Assembly: GCF_028823635.1 (NCBI RefSeq)
Contig: NZ_JAPEHU010000001.1
Coordinates: 372,001-436,000, forward strand
DNA: 64,000 bases
Source: Demequina sp. B12
GTDB taxonomy: Bacteria; Actinomycetota; Actinomycetes; Actinomycetales; Demequinaceae
Direction: 5' to 3'
This document shows positions 32,819 through 41,573 of the stretch, in pieces. Below the pieces are notes generated by a model that made no database searches, was not told the DNA's origin, and saw only the letters and a program-made list of their open reading frames with translations. The position numbers and the translations under genes are program-made. Each line of letters begins with the position of its first letter. The stretch's first letter is position 1.

Positions 32819-33088
32819 ATGACAGCAGACCTGGACGCCACCGCAGGCTCACTCCCGCGCCTCGACCTCCCGCACTACGAAATCACCCGCGCACTCGAAG
32901 AGATCGAGGTCGCGAGAACAGAGATCGCTCGCGCCCACACCGCCACATGGGTCTCTGCCGCCGCGGACTCCTACCGCGCCGCGCTGGAATCCCTGACCGC
33001 AGACCTCACCGCCTACGAGAACGACGTGCTCGACGCACAGGAGGCTTGCAACGCCGCCCAAACCTTCGCAGACAGGTACGGCCAGTGA
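32819..33088 (+). CDS. WXG-like small helical protein
   Basis: 89 residues forming two predicted helices with a turn at WVSAAADSYRAAL, the W-x-x-AAxxYR pattern of WXG100/ESAT-6-like proteins. A TAGCGT -10-like hexamer 8 nt before the ATG suggests a leaderless mRNA. It overlaps the following hydrolase gene by 4 nt (GTGA). In type VII secretion, WXG-like partners pair with the N-terminal helices of large substrates. No ESX machinery genes are in the window. Confidence 0.6.
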   Translation: MTADLDATAGSLPRLDLPHYEITRALEEIEVARTEIARAHTATWVSAAADSYRAALESLTADLTAYENDVLDAQEACNAAQTFADRYGQ

Positions 33089-34551
33089 GCGGGCAGGAGC
33101 ACCACACCCCCATCTCCGTCAGCGGTGGGGCCGGTGGCACAGAAGCAGTGACCGAGGACCTCCGCGCCGCTGCGCAGATCTTGGACCGCGCCAGCGCAGC
33201 ACTGGAATCCAGCGGCGGGTACCTGGTTGATGCCGCCGCGCAACTCGACCACCAGCGGCCCTTAGCAGGGGAGATGGTGGATGGCTGGGTGCAGCGCACG
33301 CAACAACTGGTGTGGACCGCGAGGTTCGGCAACGGGCTACGCCGCCCCTTGGCAGGAGCGCTGCGGGAGTGTGGCAGCGATCTGCGCGCCACCGCCACCC
33401 ACTATGAAGAGGCAGAAGAGCAGGCGCAGCGCGGCATCTCCTGGCTGAGCGCCACCGGCCGCTACGTCCAGGACGCGCTCGGCGTGAGCACGTGGACCTC
33501 ACGGGTGGGGCTCGGCCTGCTGTGGCGATGGACGCCCCCGGGGATGCTGATGCATCGCAGCGGCAACGACCCGCTGGGTGCTGCGCTCATGCCCAACCGC
33601 GGACCAGCCGTGACAGGCATGGTCAACAGGGGAACCACGACCGGAGTGCTCGGCACCGTCGACGAAATCCCCGTGGGGTCCGGGATGTCGCTGTATCAGG
33701 GCATCGTCCACAGCCTCGCGGCCGCTGGAGGCGCCCTCGAGAACCTGTTCGGAGAGCCCACCATCGTGGGCGTGGAACGTGTGGAACCTCAGGTGCAGCC
33801 GCACCCACCCCTGGACTTCTCCGGCCTCTTTGGGAACCTCAATCAGGCGTGCAACTCAGACGACAGCATCCTGTCGATCGATACGGTGACCCAGGCGGAC
33901 GGATCCGTGGCGTACATCGTCAACATCCCCGGCACCTCCGACAACGGATTCACCGACGCCGACCCCCGCGACTGGCCCAACAACCTCGCCGGCGCCAGCG
34001 GCAGCGATCAAGACGAGGCCGCCCATCTCACCGACTACTCGCTCGCCGTCCTCGCCGCCATGGAAGACGCAGGAATCCCCCCGGACGCCCCCGTCATGCT
34101 GACAGGGCACAGCCAAGGCGCCAACGTTGCCTATGCGTTGGCCTCCCACCCCGATGCCCGCAGCAAGTACAACGTGACCCACGTCGCAGTCGCAGGTTCT
34201 CCCAGCGGCGACACCCCACGCCATCCCGACGTCGAATACCTGGTGCTGTCCGACGTCTCCGACTTCATCCCAGGAATCGACGGCGACAGCGGAAAGCACG
34301 GAGTCAACGAAACCCACGTCTCTGTTGACTCGCGCGGCTCCTCAGACCCCGAGCACGCGGCGGAAGCCACCGGACTGACCTCGGTCCACGCCATGGATCA
34401 GTACGCGACCTCGTCAGAAGCGCTCGACGCTTCCGACTCCGCCTCGCTCACGCACTACAAGCACACGGCCAGCCCCTTCATGGGCGGCGTCGCGGTCGAG
34501 CGCATGGGATACGACGTTGTCGTCGACGCCGACAGCAACGCCGATCAGTGA
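33085..34551 (+). CDS. Large protein with helical N-terminus and alpha/beta-hydrolase domain
   Basis: 488 residues. The first ~150 are helical and WXG-like (LRAAAQILDRASAALESSGGYL ... HYEEAEEQAQRGISWL). A middle region is followed from ~270 by a lipase-type alpha/beta hydrolase with nucleophile elbow GHSQGAN (Ser343), a likely Asp in SDVSDFIPGID, and a late His (HAMDQY or HYKH). Starts with GTG overlapping the WXG-like gene. The pair looks like a type VII-type partner and substrate; lipase or esterase activity is inferred from the fold. Confidence 0.65.
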   Translation: MSGQEHHTPISVSGGAGGTEAVTEDLRAAAQILDRASAALESSGGYLVDAAAQLDHQRPLAGEMVDGWVQRTQQLVWTARFGNGLRRPLAGALRECGSDLRATATHYEEAEEQAQRGISWLSATGRYVQDALGVSTWTSRVGLGLLWRWTPPGMLMHRSGNDPLGAALMPNRGPAVTGMVNRGTTTGVLGTVDEIPVGSGMSLYQGIVHSLAAAGGALENLFGEPTIVGVERVEPQVQPHPPLDFSGLFGNLNQACNSDDSILSIDTVTQADGSVAYIVNIPGTSDNGFTDADPRDWPNNLAGASGSDQDEAAHLTDYSLAVLAAMEDAGIPPDAPVMLTGHSQGANVAYALASHPDARSKYNVTHVAVAGSPSGDTPRHPDVEYLVLSDVSDFIPGIDGDSGKHGVNETHVSVDSRGSSDPEHAAEATGLTSVHAMDQYATSSEALDASDSASLTHYKHTASPFMGGVAVERMGYDVVVDADSNADQ

Positions 34552-34552
34552 C

Positions 34553-34936
34553 CTAGTCCTTGGAACCAGTGATGCCGTTCACGATGCTCGACACAATCGA
34601 AATCACAATCGCAGCCAGGAGGGTCAGCCAGAAGCCACCAATCTCCAAGTGAACCTCAGGGATGTACTCCGTCAGCCATGCCGCCACCCACAGGATGAAC
34701 CAGTTCACCACCAGCATGAACAAGCCCAAGGTCAAGATCGTGATGGGCAACGCAATCACCGTCAGGACGGGCTTCACGATCTGGTTCATGAGCTGCAGCA
34801 GCAGACCCACCGCACCAAACACCAGGACGCGCTTCCACCATTCATCCTCGCCTCCCACCACAGCAATCTCGAGGGGGAGCAGGGTGGTGATCCACACCGC
34901 AACGGCCATGGCAGCGACTCTCAGGACGAACTTCAT
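34553..34936 (-). CDS. Phage-holin-like four-TM membrane protein (PF04020 type)
   Basis: 127 residues with four TM helices and the VLVFGAVGLLLQLMNQIVKPVLTVIALPITILTLGLF segment characteristic of the mycobacterial phage-holin/YvlD-type family; found widely on actinobacterial chromosomes. Function is unproven; it may affect envelope integrity. It converges on the hydrolase gene, which ends 1 nt before it, and diverges from the aminotransferase gene with 36 nt between. Confidence 0.8.
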   Translation of the reverse strand: MKFVLRVAAMAVAVWITTLLPLEIAVVGGEDEWWKRVLVFGAVGLLLQLMNQIVKPVLTVIALPITILTLGLFMLVVNWFILWVAAWLTEYIPEVHLEIGGFWLTLLAAIVISIVSSIVNGITGSKD

Positions 34937-34972
34937 GCCTGTGAGTCTTCCACACCTGTCATATTGGTGTGC

Positions 34973-36049
34973 ATGACTCTCCCCGTCGCACGCCCGTCCG
35001 TCGCTGCGCTTCCGGCATACGTCCCTGGCGCTCGCGGTCAGGTTGACCGCCTCCCGCCCGTGAAACTGTCGTCCAACGAAAACCCGTTCGGCCCCCTGCC
35101 CAGCGTCGTGGAAGCGATCGAGAAGGTCGCGGGAACGGTCAACCGTTATCCCGACATGTTCGCCGTGGAACTCCACGAACGGCTTGCCGAACGATTCTCC
35201 GTAGGTGCGGACCAGGTGGCCGTGGGCGGCGGCTCCGTTGCCGTCCTGCAGCACGTCCTGCAGGCGTACACCGGGGCAGGAGACGAGGTCATCTTCCCCT
35301 GGCGCAGCTTCGAGGCGTACCCGATTCTGACCCCCATCGCCGGCGCCACCGCCGTGCGCGTGCCGCTCAACGACGACGCCACCCACGACCTTGAGGCCAT
35401 GGCCGCTGCCGTCACCGACCGCACCAAAATCGTGATCCTATGCTCGCCCAACAACCCCACCGGGCCGTCGATCCACGAAGACCAGTTCGAGGCCTTCATG
35501 GCTGCCGTCCCACAACGCGTCCTTGTGGTGCTGGACGAGGCCTACGTGGAGTTTGTGCGAGACACCCAGACCGTCGACGGACTCGAAGCGCTCAAGCGCC
35601 ACCCCAACCTCGTGCTGACCCGAACCTTCTCCAAGGCCTACGGACTCGCCGGCTCGCGAGTCGGCTTCGCGCTCGGCTCCGCCGCCCTCATTACCCCCGT
35701 GCGCGCGTGCGTGACCCCGTTCTCCGTGTCCACCGTGGCCCAAGCATCGGCCCTCGCATCGCTGGACGCGACCGACGAACTCCTCGAACGCGTCGACGCG
35801 ATCGTCGCCGAACGCCCACGCCTACGCGATGGCCTCCGCGACCTGGGCTGGAACGTGCCCGTCAGCGAAGGCAACTTTGTGTGGCTACCCGCAGGCGAAC
35901 AGACCGTACGCATCGCCCAAGAACTCGCAGCAGTGGAACCCGCAGTACTGGTGCGCCCCTTCGCCGGTGAAGGCATTCGTGTCACCGTAGGAACCGCGCA
36001 GGAGAACGACGCGCTGCTCGCCGCGATCCGCGGCCTATCAGCCCACTAG
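34973..36049 (+). CDS. Histidinol-phosphate or aromatic aminotransferase (HisC/Pat)
   Basis: 358 residues, fold-type I PLP enzyme. KLSSNENPFGPLPSV at the N-terminus, SPNNPTGP, the LDEAYVEF motif with the PLP Asp, and the Schiff-base lysine in FSKAYGLAGSRVG (Lys221). Transfers amino groups in histidine synthesis or in phenylalanine/tyrosine synthesis. The missing his operon and stand-alone position fit the Pat type, but the two cannot be separated by eye. ATG 34973 is chosen to match the family's start. Confidence 0.88.
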   Translation: MTLPVARPSVAALPAYVPGARGQVDRLPPVKLSSNENPFGPLPSVVEAIEKVAGTVNRYPDMFAVELHERLAERFSVGADQVAVGGGSVAVLQHVLQAYTGAGDEVIFPWRSFEAYPILTPIAGATAVRVPLNDDATHDLEAMAAAVTDRTKIVILCSPNNPTGPSIHEDQFEAFMAAVPQRVLVVLDEAYVEFVRDTQTVDGLEALKRHPNLVLTRTFSKAYGLAGSRVGFALGSAALITPVRACVTPFSVSTVAQASALASLDATDELLERVDAIVAERPRLRDGLRDLGWNVPVSEGNFVWLPAGEQTVRIAQELAAVEPAVLVRPFAGEGIRVTVGTAQENDALLAAIRGLSAH

Positions 36050-36120
36050 CAGGCTGTGTTTCCACAACAACAGCTGCTGTGGCAACGATCCCGTTAGCGT
36101 GGACCATCGGTGATTAGAAT

Positions 36121-36213
36121 GTGGCTGTGCAACCCAACGCTGTTATCGTGTACGGGTTTGAGTGCCTGCGCGAGGACGTCACCGGCACGCTCGCTGCTCA
36201 AGGAGAACTGTGA
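36121..36213 (+). CDS. Possible 30-residue leaderless ORF before the polysaccharide ABC exporter
   Basis: TAGAAT (36115-36120) abuts GTG 36121; a second in-frame GTG lies at 36127. The frame encodes VAVQPNAVIVYGFECLRE then DVTGTLAAQGEL and stops with TGA overlapping the GTG of the permease gene (GTGA). It could be a leaderless small protein that couples translation to the exporter. Chance occurrence is not excluded. Confidence 0.35.
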   Translation: MAVQPNAVIVYGFECLREDVTGTLAAQGEL

Positions 36214-37064
36214 CCGATACTGATCTTGCGCGTCTTGCACGCGAATCGGGCCTAGAACGCGTCGGTGCCCGCCCGCCACTGGGTGAGTACCTCAGCTCTG
36301 TATGGAAGCGGCGCGCCTTTATCTACATGATGGCGCGCTACCGCGTTCAGGCCTCCGTCGAAGAGAACCGCCTAGGCCTGGGCTGGATTGTGTTGAAGCC
36401 CATCCTCAACGCGCTGATCTATGGACTCATCTTCGGCGTGATCATGCCCAGCGACACCCGCCCCGAAAACTTCATCGCGTTCTTGGTCGCCGGGGTCTTT
36501 GTCTTCGAGTACTTCTCGAAGGCGTTCGGGATGGGGTCGCGCGCCATCGTGGGAGATGCCGCGCTAGTGAGGTCGCTGAACTTCCCTCGCATGTTGCTCC
36601 CCGTATCGCTCATTACGAGGCACGTCATCGAGATGGTGCCCATGATGCTGGTCCTGGGCATCATCCTGCTGATCGTCGGCGAGCCCATCACGTGGTGGTG
36701 GCTGATGTCGATCCCGGTACTGGCCGTCATGACAATGTTCAACCTTGGCGTCGCGCTCGTCGTGGCACGCCTCACCGTTCACCTGCGTGACGTCAGCCAG
36801 ATCATTCCCATGATCACCCGCCTGTTCTTCTACGCGTCAGGGATCTTCTACTCGCTCGAAGCAGTGATCGACGACCCACGACTGCTCAAACTTGCGCAGC
36901 TCAACCCTGTTCACGACTTCATCTCACTCATCCGCGGTTACATGGTGTCGGGCAACCCGATCAACAGTTTCATGTGGACCGTCGCCATCGTCTCCGCGGT
37001 AGTGATGCTCGTGTTCGGAATCTGGTTCTTCTGGAAGGCCGAGGAGCGTTATGGCCACGACTGA
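36210..37064 (+). CDS. ABC-2 type polysaccharide/teichoic acid exporter permease
   Basis: 284 residues with six membrane helices of the TagG/Wzm type; amphipathic N-terminal segment (LGEYLSSVWKRRAFIYMMARYRVQASVEENRLGLGW) and a LNPVHDFISLIRGYMVSG loop before the last helix. Exports an undecaprenyl-linked polymer. GTG 36210 follows AAGGAGA by 3-4 nt; the ATPase gene overlaps its 3' end by 14 nt. Confidence 0.88.
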   Translation: MTDTDLARLARESGLERVGARPPLGEYLSSVWKRRAFIYMMARYRVQASVEENRLGLGWIVLKPILNALIYGLIFGVIMPSDTRPENFIAFLVAGVFVFEYFSKAFGMGSRAIVGDAALVRSLNFPRMLLPVSLITRHVIEMVPMMLVLGIILLIVGEPITWWWLMSIPVLAVMTMFNLGVALVVARLTVHLRDVSQIIPMITRLFFYASGIFYSLEAVIDDPRLLKLAQLNPVHDFISLIRGYMVSGNPINSFMWTVAIVSAVVMLVFGIWFFWKAEERYGHD

Positions 37065-37797
37065 CATCAAGCTCGGCGCACCCACGGTGATCGCCGACGA
37101 CGTCCACATTCACTACAAGACCTTCGCCTCCGGCAAGGCTGCACAAAACAGCCGCAACCTGATGCGTCGCCAGCGTGGCGTCCGCATTGTTCGCGCAGTC
37201 CGGGGCGTGTCCTTTGTGGTTCGCGAGGGCGAAAGCATCGGCGTGATCGGCCACAACGGCTCCGGCAAGTCCACGTTGATGCGCGCCATCGCCGGGCTTC
37301 AGTCGCCTGCGCAGGGAACCATCTACGCGTCGTCGCGCCCCGCTCTGCTGGGCGTGAACGCCGCACTGCTGGGCGAACTCTCGGGTGAGAAGAACGTCAT
37401 CCTTGGTTCGCTCGCACTGGGTCACTCCATGGCGGAAGCCCAAGAAACGTACGAAGAAATCGTCGACTTCTCCGGCTTGGGTGAGTTCATCGACATGCCG
37501 ATGAAAACGTACTCCTCGGGAATGTCGGCCCGCCTGCGATTCTCGATCGCCGTGTCCCGCGACCACCGCATCTTGCTCGTGGACGAGGCACTTGCGGTGG
37601 GCGACAAGGACTTCAAGGCCAAGAGCGAGAAGCGTATCCGTGACCTGCGGGAGCGCGCGGGCACGGTGTTCCTGGTGAGCCACTCCATGAGTTCGATCCG
37701 CGATACCTGCAACCGCGTGCTGTGGATTGACCACGGGGAGCTCAAGATGGACGGCGATCCAGATGAGGTTATTGCCGCGTACCAAGCGCACAAGTAG
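37051..37797 (+). CDS. ABC exporter ATPase for polysaccharide/teichoic acid (TagH/Wzt-like)
   Basis: 248 residues. Walker A GHNGSGKST (~69-77), signature YSSGMSARLRFSIAV, Walker B ILLVDEALAVGDKDF, H-loop VSHS. The long pre-Walker N-terminus (HIHYKTFASGKAAQNSRNLM) is typical of the TagH/RfbE group. There is no C-terminal carbohydrate-binding domain, so substrate selection should rest on the permease or a glycan cap enzyme elsewhere. Forms an operon with the permease. Confidence 0.92.
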   Translation: MATTDIKLGAPTVIADDVHIHYKTFASGKAAQNSRNLMRRQRGVRIVRAVRGVSFVVREGESIGVIGHNGSGKSTLMRAIAGLQSPAQGTIYASSRPALLGVNAALLGELSGEKNVILGSLALGHSMAEAQETYEEIVDFSGLGEFIDMPMKTYSSGMSARLRFSIAVSRDHRILLVDEALAVGDKDFKAKSEKRIRDLRERAGTVFLVSHSMSSIRDTCNRVLWIDHGELKMDGDPDEVIAAYQAHK

Positions 37798-37841
37798 TGC
37801 GTTACGCCGTCTTCGCGAGACCGCGAGCACGGTGAGAGTTG

Positions 37842-37872
37842 AAGGCCGGGACACCATTCGTGTTCCGGCCTT
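37842..37872 (+). terminator. Intrinsic terminator after the ABC exporter genes
   Basis: Stem AAGGCCGGGACAC / GTGTTCCGGCCTT (one G-T pair), 5-nt loop, then TTTGGC, 45 nt after the ATPase stop. Confidence 0.75.
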
Positions 37873-37925
37873 TGGCGTCTCTGCACGGGCTGCGCGGTCA
37901 CCAAGCCGGGGGTCATGTTGCGAAC

Positions 37926-37954
37926 CTACGGTGGCGTAGCCTACGCTGGCGTAA
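37926..37954. promoter_or_regulatory. Two tandem CTACG-N4-CGTA operators in the bkd operon promoter
   Basis: CTACGGTGGCGTAG (37926-37939, perfect inverted repeat around GTGG) and CTACGCTGGCGTAA (37941-37954), 15 bp apart. Such 14-bp palindromes are typical of TetR-family repressors. A possible -35 TTGCGA (37918-37923) and -10 TACGCT (37942-37947) place the sites over the promoter of the E1-alpha gene. No tetR gene lies next to it. Confidence 0.6.
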
Positions 37955-38004
37955 GTTATCCACGAGGGGGCTACCGCGCCCTCCCCAACCGAGAAGGAGC
38001 ACGC

Positions 38005-39135
38005 GTGAGCGCATCGGGCCCCTTGTCGACCGACGGCCTCGTTCAGGTGTTGACCCACACTGGCCAACCCGTCGATCACCCCACCTTTTCTGCCTACGCC
38101 GCCCAACTAGGCGCAGAAGAACTGCGCGAGATGTGGCGCGACATGATGCTCGTGCGTGCCTTCGACAACGAAGCCACGAGCCTCCAGCGCCAAGGCGAAC
38201 TGGGCCTGTGGGTGCAGTCGCTCGGCCAGGAAGCCGCCCAGGTGGGCTCCGGTCGCGCACTCAACGGCAACGACTTCGTCTTCCCGTCCTACCGCGAACA
38301 CGGCGTCGCCTACACGCGCGGCGTCGACCTCGTGGAGGTGCTGCGCATCTTCCGCGGGCTCCAGCACGGCGCCTGGGACCCCCAAGCTCACAACTTCCAC
38401 CTCTACACGCTCGTCATCGGTTCGCACGCCCTGCACGCCACCGGCTACGCGATGGCCATGAGCCGCGACGGCATGGTCGGCAACGGAGACGCAGACAAAG
38501 ACGGCGCGGTCGTCGCCTACTTTGGCGACGGTGCCACCTCCCAAGGTGACGTCAGCGAAGCGCTGACCTTCGCCACCGTCTACGACGCACCCGTGGTGTT
38601 CTTCTGCCAAAACAACCAGTACGCCATCTCCGAATCCGTCATCCGCCAAAGCCGTGTGCCCATCGCGGAACGCGCCAGGGGCGTCGGCATGCCCAGCGTG
38701 CGGGTCGACGGTAACGACGTCATCGCTTGCTACGCCGTGACGCAGTGGGCACTGGACCACGCCCGCTCCGGCCAAGGCCCCGTGTTTGTCGAAGCGCTCA
38801 CCTACCGCATGGGTGCGCACACCACCTCCGATGACCCCACCCGCTACCGCGATCGCGCCGAAGAGGACTACTGGTCGGAACGCGACCCAATCGCCCGCCT
38901 CGATGCGTACCTGACCGCACGCGGAGAGCTCAGCGACGACTACCGCGAGTCCGTTGCCGCAGAAGCGAAGGCGCTCGGCGAGCGAACCCGCACCACGGTG
39001 AGGTCGTGGGAACGCCCCGACCTGCTCACCATGTTTGACGACGTCTACGCACTCCCACACTCCGGTGTGGAAGCAGAACGTGCCTGGTTCGAGCGCTACC
39101 AGCGTTCCTTCGACCTGCAGGGGGCAGCGCAGTGA
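38005..39135 (+). CDS. Branched-chain 2-oxoacid (or pyruvate) dehydrogenase E1 alpha subunit
   Basis: 376 residues. ThDP-binding motif GDGATSQGDVSEAL (~174 on) through CQNNQYAIS; E1-alpha landmarks QSLGQEAAQVGSGRAL, YREHGVAYTRG, and the phosphorylation-loop-like YRMGAHTTSDDPTRYR. With E1 beta it decarboxylates the 2-oxo acid and reductively acylates the E2 lipoyl group. GTG 38005 is selected because AGAAGGAG lies 5 nt upstream. Start of a three-gene operon. Branched-chain specificity is inferred from family layout. Confidence 0.9.
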   Translation: MSASGPLSTDGLVQVLTHTGQPVDHPTFSAYAAQLGAEELREMWRDMMLVRAFDNEATSLQRQGELGLWVQSLGQEAAQVGSGRALNGNDFVFPSYREHGVAYTRGVDLVEVLRIFRGLQHGAWDPQAHNFHLYTLVIGSHALHATGYAMAMSRDGMVGNGDADKDGAVVAYFGDGATSQGDVSEALTFATVYDAPVVFFCQNNQYAISESVIRQSRVPIAERARGVGMPSVRVDGNDVIACYAVTQWALDHARSGQGPVFVEALTYRMGAHTTSDDPTRYRDRAEEDYWSERDPIARLDAYLTARGELSDDYRESVAAEAKALGERTRTTVRSWERPDLLTMFDDVYALPHSGVEAERAWFERYQRSFDLQGAAQ

Positions 39136-40145
39136 CCACGATGACGATGGCAGGGGCCATCAACGCTGGCCTGCGCGCCGCCATGGACCGCGACCCCAAG
39201 GTCACGCTCATGGGAGAAGACATCGGCAAGCTCGGAGGCGTGTTCCGTGTCACCGACGGCCTCCACAAAGACTTCGGCGATGACCGTGTCATGGACAGCC
39301 CCTTGGCAGAGTCCGGAATCGTTGGCACCGCGATCGGCATGGCGATGCGCGGCTACCGCCCCGTCATCGAGATCCAGTTCGACGGCTTCATCTTCCCCGC
39401 CTACGACCAGATCACCACCCAGCTGGCGAAGATGCACTACCGCTCGCGCGGCATGATTCAACTTCCCGTGGTCATCCGCGTGCCGTTCGCCGGTGGAATC
39501 GGTGCCGTCGAGCACCACTCCGAGAGTCCCGAAGCGCTGTTCGCCCACACCGCCGGACTTCGCATCGTCTCTCCCGCCACCCCGCAGGACGCCTACGACC
39601 TCATCCAGCAGTCGATCGCGTGCCCCGACCCGGTCATGTTCTTTGAGCCCAAGGCCCGCTACTGGGACAAGGGTGAGGTCGACGAGACGCGCGTGGCCGC
39701 ACAGCTCGACGCCATCAACGGTCACGCCGCGGGCACCGCAGAAATGGGCAGCGCCCGGGTGGCCCGCGAAGGTCAAGATGTGACGCTCGTGGCGTACGGC
39801 CCCACGGTCCGCCTGGCGCTCCAAGCGGCAGAAATCGCGGGACAAGACGGCACCAGCGTTGAGGTCATCGACCTGCGCTCCATCTCCCCGATGGACTCCG
39901 ACTCCGTGGTGAAGTCGGTCAAGCGCACCGGGCGCGCGGTTGTCGTTCACGAGGCACCGACCAACTTTGGTTCCGGCGCAGAACTGTCCGCACGCGTCAC
40001 CGAGCAGGCGTTCTTCCACCTCCACGCACCCGTACTCCGAGTAGGCGGATTTGCTACGCCCTACCCTGGAGCCAAGTTTGAACACGACTACCTGCCTGAC
40101 GTTGACCGAGTGCTTGACGCCGTCGACCGTGTGATGCAGCACTAG
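39132..40145 (+). CDS. 2-oxoacid dehydrogenase E1 beta subunit
   Basis: 337 residues; starts TTMTMAGAINAGLRAAMDRDPKV, with GEDIGKLGGVFRVTDGL, DSPLAESGIVGTAIGMAMRGYRPVIEIQF and the C-terminal VVHEAPTNFGSGAELSARV. Contributes the ThDP cofactor pocket with E1 alpha. Its ATG/GTG overlaps the E1-alpha stop by 4 nt. Confidence 0.93.
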   Translation: MTTMTMAGAINAGLRAAMDRDPKVTLMGEDIGKLGGVFRVTDGLHKDFGDDRVMDSPLAESGIVGTAIGMAMRGYRPVIEIQFDGFIFPAYDQITTQLAKMHYRSRGMIQLPVVIRVPFAGGIGAVEHHSESPEALFAHTAGLRIVSPATPQDAYDLIQQSIACPDPVMFFEPKARYWDKGEVDETRVAAQLDAINGHAAGTAEMGSARVAREGQDVTLVAYGPTVRLALQAAEIAGQDGTSVEVIDLRSISPMDSDSVVKSVKRTGRAVVVHEAPTNFGSGAELSARVTEQAFFHLHAPVLRVGGFATPYPGAKFEHDYLPDVDRVLDAVDRVMQH

Positions 40146-40154
40146 GAGCCGCAG

Positions 40155-41567
40155 ATGCCTACCTTTGAGCAGTTCAACCTCCCCGACGCGGGTGAAGGCC
40201 TCACCGAAGCAGACATCGTCACCTGGCACATTGCCGTGGGCGACACGATCGAAGTGAACCAAGCGATCGTCGAAATCGAGACCGCAAAGTCGCTCGTGGA
40301 ACTTCCCAGCCCTTTCTCCGGCGTGGTCACCCGGCTGCTGGTGGAGGTCGGCGACACCGTCGAGGTGGGAGCACCCATCCTGGAAGTGGACGTTGACCCC
40401 GACGGCCCCGCAGCGCCTGTTGCTGAGGCGGATGCCGGCGCTGCCGACGTGAGTGAGGACCCGGTTGCGGTGACCGCGAGTTCGGTTCCCGAACCGACGG
40501 CGATCCCCGTCCCCGCCGCTGCACCCGCCCCGGACGCCCCAGCCGAATCCGCCAGCGGCGCGGTCCTGGTGGGATACGGCGTCAAAGCTGGCTCCGCCAA
40601 GCGTCGCCCCCGAGTGTCTGATGCACTCGACCCCGTGGGCGGTGAACAAGACGCTCACGAGTACCCGGTGCTGGCCAAGCCTCCTGTACGCAAGCTCGCC
40701 AAGGAACTCGGGGTGGACCTCACCACGGTGACCCCGTCTGGTCCGGGTGGACTGGTGACTCGTGAGGACGTCGAGCTTCACGTGAAGGCCACCGCCGCTC
40801 AGACCTTGGCCACCTACCCCGAGGATGAGCAGCCCTGGCTTGAAGCAGGCACCACCGCCACCGATGGTCGTTCGACTCGTGTCGCGGTGAAGTCCGTGCG
40901 CAAGCGCACCGCGGAAGCCATGGTGCACAGCGCCTTCTCCGCACCACACGTGACCGAGTTCCTGACGGTGGACGTCACCGAGACCATGAACCTGGTGAAG
41001 CGTCTGAAGCAGGACCGCGACTTCGCTGACGTCCGCGTGACCCCGCTGCTGATTGTCGCGAAGGCACTGCTGCTCGCTGTGCGCCGTCACCCTGAGGTCA
41101 ACGCGTCATGGGATGACGCGGCTCAGGAAATTGTGTACAAGCACTACGTGAACCTGGGGATTGCGGCCTCGACTCCGCGTGGCCTGGTGGTGCCGAACAT
41201 CAAGGACGCGCACCGACTGCCATTGCATGCGCTCGCGATCGAGCTGCAGGAACTGACCGCTGCCGCCCGCAATGGACGCACCACCCCTGCGGCGATGTCC
41301 GACGGCACCATCACGATTACCAACGTGGGTGCCTTGGGGATCGACACCGGAACACCCATTTTGAACCCCGGCGAGGCAGCGATCCTGGCGTTTGGTTCGA
41401 TCCGCCAGCAGCCCTGGGTTCACGAGGGCGAGATCCAGATCCGTTGGGTCACCCAACTTGCATTGAGTTTCGATCACCGCCTCGTCGACGGCGAGCTGGG
41501 CGCCCGCGTCCTTGCCGACGTAGGCCGTGTGATGAATGACCCCTCTCAGGGGTTGGTCTGGGCCTAA
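40155..41567 (+). CDS. 2-oxoacid dehydrogenase E2 (dihydrolipoamide acyltransferase)
   Basis: 470 residues: one lipoyl domain (residues 1-80) with lipoylated Lys45 in IETAKSLVE; an Ala/Pro linker (~85-140); an E3-binding domain (AKPPVRKLAKELGVDLTTVTPSGPGGLVTREDV, ~174-205); and a catalytic domain (~240-470) with FDHRLVDG as the active-site motif. Transfers the acyl group to CoA. No E3 gene follows, so the shared lipoamide dehydrogenase must be elsewhere. 9 nt from E1 beta. Confidence 0.93.
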   Translation: MPTFEQFNLPDAGEGLTEADIVTWHIAVGDTIEVNQAIVEIETAKSLVELPSPFSGVVTRLLVEVGDTVEVGAPILEVDVDPDGPAAPVAEADAGAADVSEDPVAVTASSVPEPTAIPVPAAAPAPDAPAESASGAVLVGYGVKAGSAKRRPRVSDALDPVGGEQDAHEYPVLAKPPVRKLAKELGVDLTTVTPSGPGGLVTREDVELHVKATAAQTLATYPEDEQPWLEAGTTATDGRSTRVAVKSVRKRTAEAMVHSAFSAPHVTEFLTVDVTETMNLVKRLKQDRDFADVRVTPLLIVAKALLLAVRRHPEVNASWDDAAQEIVYKHYVNLGIAASTPRGLVVPNIKDAHRLPLHALAIELQELTAAARNGRTTPAAMSDGTITITNVGALGIDTGTPILNPGEAAILAFGSIRQQPWVHEGEIQIRWVTQLALSFDHRLVDGELGARVLADVGRVMNDPSQGLVWA

Positions 41568-41573
41568 GAGCCT

